A stretch of 5,395 nt of DNA from JBOFOR01 sp051654865 (GTDB lineage Bacteria; Bacillota; Clostridia; Peptostreptococcales; Peptostreptococcaceae), in NCBI GenBank assembly GCA_051654865.1, contig JBOFYV010000017.1, forward strand, positions 1 to 5,395, written 5' to 3'. This document shows positions 1-4,588 of this stretch, in pieces. The stretch's first letter is position 1. Every line of letters starts with the position of its first letter. The position numbers and the translations under genes were made by a program. The notes under the pieces were generated by a model. That model saw only the letters and a program-made list of their open reading frames with translations, had not been told where the DNA came from and did no database searches.

Positions 1-113
1 AGCTTAGAGATGATTTTATAGCTTTCTTAAAAAGCAAGTCTGAAGAATCAATAAAAGCAGTACCACAGGAGATGCAGCTAGATGAAGTTGCTACAACAAT
101 AGAAGAAGAGTAG
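1..113 (+). CDS. galU: C-terminal end of a first GalU-like UTP-glucose-1-phosphate uridylyltransferase (5' truncated by window edge)
   Basis: Reading from base 3, an open frame of 36 codons ends at the TAG at 111-113. It begins LRDDFIAFLKSKSEES. The first ten residues match the end of the complete GalU encoded just downstream (LRDDFMTFLKSK, residues 277-288), and the preceding bases 'ag' fit the glutamate codon that stands there in the second copy. I infer that this is the tail of a paralogous galU whose body lies left of the window. Its C-terminus is longer than the downstream copy's: after the shared LKSK there are 24 more residues, acidic at the end (TTIEEE), against nine in the second copy. 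Only the tail is visible, so the catalytic residues cannot be judged. A terminator follows within seven bases of the stop. Confidence 0.7.
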   Translation, partial: LRDDFIAFLKSKSEESIKAVPQEMQLDEVATTIEEE

Positions 114-119
114 AAGATT

Positions 120-159
120 ATAGACCCTATATCGATAAAATCGATGTAGGGTCTATTTA
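120..159 (+). terminator. Rho-independent terminator of the first galU copy
   Basis: A 17-bp stem (120-136 with 140-156, one T-G wobble at 130/146) closes on an AAA loop and runs into TTT. The T-tract is short, but the stem is long and sits immediately after the stop codon. Its core is nearly the same as that of the hairpin after the second galU at 1109-1139. Confidence 0.8.
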
Positions 160-166
160 GTTAGTT

Positions 167-172
167 TATAAT
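167..172 (+). promoter_or_regulatory. Possible -10 element for the second galU
   Basis: A perfect TATAAT lies between the upstream terminator and galU and would start transcription near 179, giving a leader of about 43 nt. No recognisable -35 hexamer lies 16-18 bp upstream, where the terminator arm is. A weaker alternative -10 is CATAAT at 185-190. As galU follows a terminator it should have its own promoter, but which element is used is uncertain. Confidence 0.3.
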
Positions 173-221
173 CCATATTTTGGACATAATAAGTATATAT
201 TGATATATATAGGAGGGTATA

Positions 222-1103
222 ATGAAGCAAAAAGTAAAAAAAGCCATAATACCAGTAGCAGGATTAGGTACCAGGTTTTTGCCAGCTACTAAATCACAGC
301 CCAAAGAAATGCTACCAATAGTAGATAAGCCAACATTACAATATATAATAGAAGAAGCTATAAATTCAGGAATAGAAGAGATACTTATAGTAACGGGTCG
401 CAGTAAAAAAAGTATAGAGGACCATTTTGACCGCTCTGTAGAGCTTGAGCTAGAACTATCCCAAAAGGGAAAAGATGAAATGCTTAAAATGGTTCAAGAT
501 ATATCTAATATGGTAAATATTCACTATATCAGACAAAAGGAACCCAAAGGTCTAGGTCATGCTATTTACTGTGCAAAAAGTTTTATAGGAGAAGAGCCAT
601 TTGCTGTATTATTAGGAGATGATATAGTAGATTCTAATGTACCATGCTTAAAGCAACTAATAAATTGCTATAATGAGTACAATACCTCAGTACTCGGTGT
701 ACAAAAGGTAGCACTAGAGGATATATGTAAGTACGGAATACTAGATGTAAAACATATAGAGGATAGAGTCTATAAGGTAAATAATTTAATAGAAAAGCCT
801 AGCATATATGAAGCTCCATCAAACATAGCTATCTTAGGAAGGTACATAATAACGCCAGATATATTTGAAATACTAGAAAAACAAAAGCCTGGAGCAGGTG
901 GAGAAATCCAATTAACTGATGCTTTACAGGTATTAGCAGATCAAGAAGTGATTTATGCATATAATTTTGAAGGTCGCAGATATGATGTAGGAGACAAGCT
1001 AGGATTTTTAGAGGCTACGGTAGATTTTGCTCTAAAAAGACCAGAGTTAAGAGATGATTTTATGACGTTTTTGAAGTCTAAAACTAAAAATTATAAAGTA
1101 TAA
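222..1103 (+). CDS. galU: UTP-glucose-1-phosphate uridylyltransferase (UDP-glucose pyrophosphorylase), second tandem copy
   Basis: This cytoplasmic enzyme makes UDP-glucose and pyrophosphate from UTP and glucose-1-phosphate, feeding glycolipid, teichoic-acid and exopolysaccharide synthesis. The 293-residue length is normal for bacterial GalU. Visible family motifs are the N-terminal nucleotide-binding loop GLGTRFLPATK (14-24) followed by PKEMLPI (27-33), the uracil/ribose-site segment EPKGLGHA (107-114), the metal-site LLGDD (130-134), EKP with the sugar-phosphate-contacting lysine (191-193), GAGGEIQLTDAL (224-235), and YDVGDKLGFLEA (254-265). No expected motif is missing. The ATG at 222 is preceded by AGGAGG at 211-216 with a five-base gap, which fixes the start. 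The gene has terminators on both sides, so it is probably monocistronic. The end of another GalU just upstream makes it one of a tandem pair. Glucose-1-phosphate thymidylyltransferases are related, but the GAGGEIQLTDAL and LLGDD motifs favour GalU. Confidence 0.95.
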   Translation: MKQKVKKAIIPVAGLGTRFLPATKSQPKEMLPIVDKPTLQYIIEEAINSGIEEILIVTGRSKKSIEDHFDRSVELELELSQKGKDEMLKMVQDISNMVNIHYIRQKEPKGLGHAIYCAKSFIGEEPFAVLLGDDIVDSNVPCLKQLINCYNEYNTSVLGVQKVALEDICKYGILDVKHIEDRVYKVNNLIEKPSIYEAPSNIAILGRYIITPDIFEILEKQKPGAGGEIQLTDALQVLADQEVIYAYNFEGRRYDVGDKLGFLEATVDFALKRPELRDDFMTFLKSKTKNYKV

Positions 1104-1108
1104 TACAA

Positions 1109-1144
1109 ACCACTATATCAATAAAATTGATATAGTGGTATTTT
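1109..1144 (+). terminator. Rho-independent terminator of the second galU copy
   Basis: A perfect 14-bp stem (1109-1122 with 1126-1139) with an AAA loop is followed by ATTTT, starting six bases after the galU stop. It resembles the terminator at 120-156 in loop and core sequence, with paired substitutions in the stem. Confidence 0.85.
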
Positions 1145-1159
1145 ATTATATAAAATATT

Positions 1160-1207
1160 GACATATGACAAAAAGCGACAAAAAAATAAGTTTGTTTATT
1201 GTATAAT
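1160..1207 (+). promoter_or_regulatory. Candidate promoter with GACAAAAA direct repeats upstream of the repeat-protein gene
   Basis: A perfect TATAAT lies at 1202-1207, which would start transcription near 1214 and leave a leader of about 49 nt. No good -35 hexamer sits at the right distance. Instead, two exact GACAAAAA direct repeats (1167-1174 and 1177-1184) are spaced 10 bp apart, one helical turn, roughly at -47 to -30, with a further GACA at 1160. This is the arrangement expected of an activator site replacing a poor -35. A TTGACA at 1158-1163 is 38 bp from the -10, too far to pair with it. Confidence 0.4.
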
Positions 1208-1262
1208 TAAAACAGTATATATTATGGGAATATTGCTAGGGGATAATACGAGGAGACAAACT

Positions 1263-1541
1263 ATGGACAAAATGATAGAGTTTGTAATATCTAACAAGAA
1301 TAGATTGATGAACAAACTATATATGAGAATTTTTAGCGAACGTCAAATAAGAGAGATAAGACTTGGTTTAGTGGAGGATCTAGACGTGAAGTGTTATGCT
1401 AAGAGTTATTTTGATGAAAGACAGATGAGAGAAATTAGGTACGGTCTAGAAGAGGGATTAGATGTTAGATGCTACGCTAAAAAGCATTACGATAGCAACA
1501 AAATGAGACGAATTAGATTAGACTTAGAAAAACAATATTAA
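1263..1541 (+). CDS. Small protein of 26-residue REIR-GL-LDV-CYAK repeats, function unknown
   Basis: The product from the ATG at 1263 is 92 residues. The open frame extends upstream to a TTG at 1158, but that codon has no Shine-Dalgarno and lies upstream of the likely promoter. The ATG at 1263 has GAGGAG at 1250-1255 with a seven-base gap, so I choose it. A basic N-terminal segment (1-23) is followed by two full copies (24-49, 50-75) and a truncated third copy (76-92) of a repeat of the form F-x-E-R-Q-M-R-E-I-R-x-G-L-x-E-x-L-D-V-x-C-Y-A-K. Each repeat looks like an amphipathic, Arg/Glu-rich helix followed by a short turn, and both full copies carry a cysteine. Similar 'QM-EIR-GLE-GLDV-YA' repeats occur, as far as I recall, in uncharacterised proteins of gut Clostridia. 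There is no signal peptide or membrane segment, so it is probably cytoplasmic. Terminators on both sides make it a transcription unit of its own. I do not know its function. Confidence 0.75.
   Translation: MDKMIEFVISNKNRLMNKLYMRIFSERQIREIRLGLVEDLDVKCYAKSYFDERQMREIRYGLEEGLDVRCYAKKHYDSNKMRRIRLDLEKQY
1332..1538 (+). repeat. In-frame 78-bp tandem repeat (2.65 copies) inside the small repeat protein
   Basis: Copies lie at 1332-1409, 1410-1487 and a partial 1488-1538. Protein similarity is strong between copies 1 and 2 (18 of 26 residues identical) and clear in copy 3 (MRRIRLDLE). Many synonymous differences at the DNA level point to an old duplication under protein-level constraint rather than a recent slippage event. 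Confidence 0.8.
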
Positions 1542-1543
1542 TA

Positions 1544-1582
1544 AAAAAAGCACCCAATAGCTAAAGGCTAGGGTGCTTTTTT
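1544..1582. terminator. Bidirectional terminator shared by the convergent repeat-protein and amidase genes
   Basis: A run of A (1544-1549), then GCACCC (1550-1555) pairs with GGGTGC (1571-1576) and T6 (1577-1582). An inner stem TAGC/GCTA (1558-1561 with 1567-1570) sits above a two-base bulge. The A-tract on one side and T-tract on the other make it work in both directions. It lies two bases after one stop codon and 13 bases from the other. Confidence 0.9.
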
Positions 1583-1595
1583 GCATACAAATAAA

Positions 1596-2423
1596 TTACT
1601 TTACATATACACCAGACACATATCCTATCTGTCCGTTGTACTTAATTTTTAACCAATCAAATTTTTCATTTATAACTTCAACCTTAGTACCTTGACTTAA
1701 AGTACCTAAAACCTTTGAATTTTTATCTCTATCACTCATTACATTTACACTATTAAGTACAGTCCTAGAATTAGACGTACTATTAGATGAATTACGAGGA
1801 GTGCTACTATTATCTAAATTTAAATATTCTATAATACCATTTACGATTCCGTTAGCAACCTTTTCTTGGTATGCTACAGTAGACAGTTTGTATCCTTCAT
1901 TAACATTTGATATAAATCCACATTCTATTAATACTGCAGGTAATTTATTATCTCTAAGTACTTGTAAATTTGCTTTTTTGTGACCTCTATCATTTGCATT
2001 TGTACTTTTAATTAAGTTTTGTTGCATTGTTTTAGCCAGCGATTCATTATTTCCCATGTACATAGTTTCTAGACCATTAGCACTTTTGCTATTAGATCCA
2101 TTTTGATGTATAGATATAAATAAATCTGCATTAGACTTATTTGCCATATTTGCTCTTTTTGCTAGAGATATATACTCATCTGTATCCCTACTAAGCTCTA
2201 CTTTTATATTTTGCTTTTCTAGTTTCTTTGCTACTATATTAGATATTTCAAGGTTTATTTTATCTTCTACGTATCTATTGTGTGCAGTACCATTATCATG
2301 ACCACCATGACCTGCATCTATGAATACTGTGTGAGTAGCAGGGTTTGAATATATCATATTTGGAACAGCAACACATACAATTAATGCTAGTGCAGATATG
2401 ATTAGATTTTTCTTAAGTGCCAT
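1596..2423 (-). CDS. Exported N-acetylmuramoyl-L-alanine amidase (Amidase_3) with C-terminal SH3b domain
   Basis: This 275-residue enzyme should cleave the amide bond between MurNAc and the stem-peptide L-alanine in peptidoglycan, outside the membrane. Residues 1-26 form a signal peptide (basic MALKKN, then a hydrophobic core). The Amidase_3 domain spans about 32-201: FIDAGHGGHDNG holds zinc ligand H39, E53 in the following EDK is the second, H106 in SIHQN the third, and E167 in IECGF is the catalytic glutamate. All are present, so it should be active. A Ser/Asn/Thr-rich linker (205-220) leads to a single SH3b-type wall-binding domain (about 222-275, ending GQIGYVSGVYVK). The start ATG (2421-2423) has AAGGAGG at 2428-2434 with a four-base gap. 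A sigma-A-type promoter lies just upstream and a terminator just downstream, so it is monocistronic. Relatives include CwlC/CwlD/AmiC-type autolysins and spore-lysis or germination amidases; which physiological role applies cannot be decided from sequence. Confidence 0.93.
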   Translation of the reverse strand: MALKKNLIISALALIVCVAVPNMIYSNPATHTVFIDAGHGGHDNGTAHNRYVEDKINLEISNIVAKKLEKQNIKVELSRDTDEYISLAKRANMANKSNADLFISIHQNGSNSKSANGLETMYMGNNESLAKTMQQNLIKSTNANDRGHKKANLQVLRDNKLPAVLIECGFISNVNEGYKLSTVAYQEKVANGIVNGIIEYLNLDNSSTPRNSSNSTSNSRTVLNSVNVMSDRDKNSKVLGTLSQGTKVEVINEKFDWLKIKYNGQIGYVSGVYVK

Positions 2424-2456
2424 TTTGCCTCCTTATAATTTACATATATTGGTAAT

Positions 2457-2486
2457 ATTATACAATTTTTAGATGAATCAAGTCAA
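2457..2486 (-). promoter_or_regulatory. Sigma-A-type promoter of the amidase gene
   Basis: On the minus strand, TTGACT (2481-2486) and a perfect TATAAT (2457-2462) are separated by 18 bp. Transcription would begin near 2450, leaving a leader of about 27 nt that contains the ribosome binding site. The presence of vegetative consensus boxes argues against exclusively sporulation-specific expression. Confidence 0.75.
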
Positions 2487-2505
2487 CTTAAGTCTAATCA
2501 TTAAC

Positions 2506-2558
2506 AAAATAACACCCCCGGGGGTTCTTAACTTAAGGACCCCCGGGGGTGTTATTTT
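2506..2558. repeat. 25-bp perfect-to-near-perfect inverted repeat with two CCCCCGGGGG palindromes between divergent promoters
   Basis: Bases 2506-2530 pair with 2534-2558 (one T-G wobble at 2526/2538) around a three-base ACT loop. Each arm contains the self-complementary decamer CCCCCGGGGG (2515-2524 and 2540-2549), a striking GC island in very AT-rich DNA. The outer ends are AAAATAA and TTATTTT, so either strand would resemble a rho-independent terminator. It lies upstream of both divergent genes and between their predicted promoters, so it ends no gene visible here. Options are an insulating bidirectional terminator, a regulator site or a dispersed palindromic element. Confidence 0.85.
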
Positions 2559-2560
2559 AT

Positions 2561-2588
2561 TTGATTTTAAAATGATATTTGTTATACT
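2561..2588 (+). promoter_or_regulatory. Promoter of the mnaA operon
   Basis: TTGATT (2561-2566) and TATACT (2583-2588) are 16 bp apart, and the -10 is extended by TGT immediately upstream (TG at 2580-2581). Transcription would start near 2595, giving a leader of about 46 nt. The -35 directly abuts the T-tract of the palindrome at 2506-2558. A second TATAAT at 2599-2604 lacks a matching -35. Confidence 0.6.
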
Positions 2589-2640
2589 AGAAAATGCATA
2601 TAATAAATAAAAATAAAATAACAAGACAAGGTGGCAGTAT

Positions 2641-3756
2641 ATGAAAAAAGTAATGTTGGTATTTGGAACTAGACCAGAAGCAATAAAAATGTGCCCTCTA
2701 GTAAAGGAACTTAAAAAACAAAATAAACTAGAAACAATAGTATGCGTCACAGGACAACATAGACAAATGTTAGATCAAGTACTAAAAGCTTTTAATGTAG
2801 TACCGGATTATGATTTATGTGTTATGAAGGACAATCAGACTTTATTTGATGTAACACAAAATATATTAACAAAAATGAAAGATGTTCTAGAAAAAGTAAG
2901 ACCAGATATAGTATTAGTACATGGCGATACATCTACTACATTTGTTACATCACTTGCAGCATTTTATTTACAAATACCTGTAGGTCATGTAGAGGCAGGT
3001 CTTCGTACATATGATATATATTCACCATTTCCAGAAGAGTTTAATAGACAAGCTACTGGTATAATAGCGAAGTATCATTTTGCACCTACAGAATCATCAA
3101 AACAAAATTTATTAAATGAAGGTAAAAAAGAGAGCGATATATACGTAACTGGAAATACGGCAATCGATGCTCTAAAAACTACTGTAAGAGATGATTATAC
3201 TCATCCTATATTAGATTGGGTAGAAGATAGTAAGCTTATAATGCTGACTGCACATAGAAGAGAAAATTTAGGTCAGCCTCTAGAAAATATGTTTAGAGCT
3301 ATTAAACGTATAGTAGATGAGAATGATGATATAAAAGTAATATATCCTATACATATGAATCCATTAGTTAGAAAAATAGCTAATGAGATATTAGGGAATA
3401 ATAAACGCATTAGAATAATAGAACCATTAGAAGTATTAGATTTTCATAATTTTTTAAATAAGGCACACATAATACTTACAGATAGTGGAGGAATCCAAGA
3501 AGAAGCTCCATCTCTAGGTAAGCCAGTTTTAGTAATGAGAGATACTACAGAAAGACCAGAAGGAGTAGCTGCTGGAACTCTTAAGCTAGTTGGTACAGAC
3601 GAAGAGGTTATATACAAAAACTTAAAAAAGCTACTTAATGATAAAAATGAATATGAGAAAATGAGCAAAGCATCAAATCCTTATGGAGATGGATTTGCAT
3701 CAAAAAGAATAGCAGATATATTAGTAGAAGGAGGAGCAAATGAACAAAATAAGTAA
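2641..3756 (+). CDS. mnaA: UDP-N-acetylglucosamine 2-epimerase, non-hydrolysing
   Basis: This cytoplasmic enzyme interconverts UDP-GlcNAc and UDP-ManNAc, supplying ManNAc (or, after oxidation, ManNAcA) for teichoic acid linkage units, capsules and secondary wall polymers. The 371-residue length is typical. Motifs seen in order are FGTRPEAIKM (8-17, R11), TGQHRQML (37-44), HGDTSTT (94-100, D96), HVEAGLRT (116-123, E118), PEEFNRQ (131-137, E132), VTGNTAID (169-176), TAHRREN (203-209, H205), TDSGGIQEEAP (280-290) and TERPEGV (303-309). All residues associated with catalysis and UDP binding in the WecB/MnaA family are present. AAGGTGG (2628-2634) lies six bases before the ATG. The gene opens an operon whose next gene overlaps its last 17 bases. 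Its partners are a putative c-di-GMP receptor and an exported protein, which suggests the sugar feeds a dedicated surface polymer rather than only housekeeping wall synthesis. The name wecB is equally valid. Confidence 0.95.
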   Translation: MKKVMLVFGTRPEAIKMCPLVKELKKQNKLETIVCVTGQHRQMLDQVLKAFNVVPDYDLCVMKDNQTLFDVTQNILTKMKDVLEKVRPDIVLVHGDTSTTFVTSLAAFYLQIPVGHVEAGLRTYDIYSPFPEEFNRQATGIIAKYHFAPTESSKQNLLNEGKKESDIYVTGNTAIDALKTTVRDDYTHPILDWVEDSKLIMLTAHRRENLGQPLENMFRAIKRIVDENDDIKVIYPIHMNPLVRKIANEILGNNKRIRIIEPLEVLDFHNFLNKAHIILTDSGGIQEEAPSLGKPVLVMRDTTERPEGVAAGTLKLVGTDEEVIYKNLKKLLNDKNEYEKMSKASNPYGDGFASKRIADILVEGGANEQNK

Positions 3757-4588
3757 AAACATAGACATATGTATGGTGGCATTTTTTATGGAAATATTTG
3801 TGCTAATATCCGTATTGTTTATATCCTATGGTCAAGACAACAGCATAAACACTTATATAATTTTATCACTAAGCTTTGTGATGATAACTATTACATATAT
3901 AGGAGGAATGATACCGGGTCTAATTGGAGCATCTGTTAGTGTATTTATATATTCAATATATATTTTTTACAACAACATAGCATTAGGCAGAGAGATCAAT
4001 TTCGTATCATATATATGGATGGTGTTGATAGCAATTATAACTATTACAATTGGAAAACTAAATGAAAATATTGTGGCTCTTCAAAAGGCAAACAAAAAGC
4101 TACAAGAAGAATACCACGAACTAGTAACTATCGATAGTACAACAGGTCTTAACAACATAAAACATTTTTATGATTATTTAAACAAAGATATAAAAAGAGC
4201 AAGAAGGCACAAACATGATCTTACATTGATGATGATTAATTTACCTTACTATGCTGAGATTAAACAAATACTTGGAGAGAAAAAATACAACCAATTCGCC
4301 AAAGATTTAGGGAATATAATAAAGTCTTGTGTTAGAGGTGAGGATGATATTTACTCATTAGACAATGACACTATAGCTATAGTAATGGCCAATACAAATG
4401 AACAAGGAGCACAAATAGTAAAAGGAAGAATAAAAGATAAAATCGCAAAGTTAAACTTAGAGTTAAATGAAAATAAATACAATATTAATATAGATACAAA
4501 AATTGCTGCATTAGCATACCAAGATTCAATAAGTGATGCAATTGAATATAAGCAAAAATGTGAGGCTGAACTTGAATATGATGTATAA
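3740..4588 (+). CDS. Membrane protein with catalytically degenerate GGDEF domain and intact RxxD I-site; putative c-di-GMP receptor (PelD-like)
   Basis: The 282-residue product has about four N-terminal hydrophobic helices (roughly 10-31, 37-54, 55-79, 88-106), a charged probable coiled coil (108-130) and a GGDEF-like domain (about 131-280). The GGDEF N-terminal signature survives as DSTTGLNNIKHF (132-143). The first metal-binding aspartate region reads MMINLPYY (164-171) without the usual acidic residue, and the GGDEF loop is replaced by DNDTI (208-212). Cyclase activity is therefore not expected. An RxxD motif, RGED (199-202), stands five residues before this loop, the spacing of the product-binding I-site in true cyclases. 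This matches PelD, the inner-membrane c-di-GMP receptor of Pel polysaccharide synthesis, which also has four helices and a degenerate GGDEF; PelD's intervening GAF domain seems absent here. The ATG at 3740 has GGAGGA (3730-3735) inside the end of mnaA, so translation is probably coupled. That it is a receptor is inference; the motif loss and retention are directly seen. Confidence 0.75.
   Translation: MNKISKNIDICMVAFFMEIFVLISVLFISYGQDNSINTYIILSLSFVMITITYIGGMIPGLIGASVSVFIYSIYIFYNNIALGREINFVSYIWMVLIAIITITIGKLNENIVALQKANKKLQEEYHELVTIDSTTGLNNIKHFYDYLNKDIKRARRHKHDLTLMMINLPYYAEIKQILGEKKYNQFAKDLGNIIKSCVRGEDDIYSLDNDTIAIVMANTNEQGAQIVKGRIKDKIAKLNLELNENKYNINIDTKIAALAYQDSISDAIEYKQKCEAELEYDV

Noticed and set aside
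1158..1163. Perfect TTGACA as a -35 hexamer
   Set aside because: No -10-like sequence lies 16-18 bp downstream (that stretch is poly-A), and the TATAAT at 1202 is 38 bp away, so the two cannot form one promoter.
1158..1262. N-terminal extension of the repeat protein from the TTG at 1158 (35 extra residues)
   Set aside because: There is no ribosome binding site before it, it lies upstream of the likely -10 at 1202-1207, and the extension does not resemble the repeat protein; the ATG at 1263 has a strong GAGGAG.
1801..1983. 60-codon plus-strand open frame
   Set aside because: It is antisense to the conserved catalytic region of the amidase gene and has no ribosome binding site or recognisable product.
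2506..2558. CRISPR repeat or transposon terminal inverted repeats
   Set aside because: Only a single palindrome is present, with no spacers, no further copies in the window, no transposase and no visible target-site duplication.
2595..2640. Riboswitch in the mnaA leader
   Set aside because: The predicted leader is only about 46 nt of A-rich, unstructured sequence, too short for a known aptamer class.
2478..2750. 90-codon open frame on the minus strand
   Set aside because: It runs antisense through the start of mnaA, its promoter and the palindrome, and its product is biased low-complexity sequence; it has no supporting start context.
3444..3668. 74-codon minus-strand open frame
   Set aside because: It is an antisense shadow of the conserved C-terminal part of mnaA.
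3740..4588. Active diguanylate cyclase
   Set aside because: The GGDEF loop is DNDTI and the first metal-site region lacks the expected acidic residue, so synthesis of c-di-GMP is not expected.
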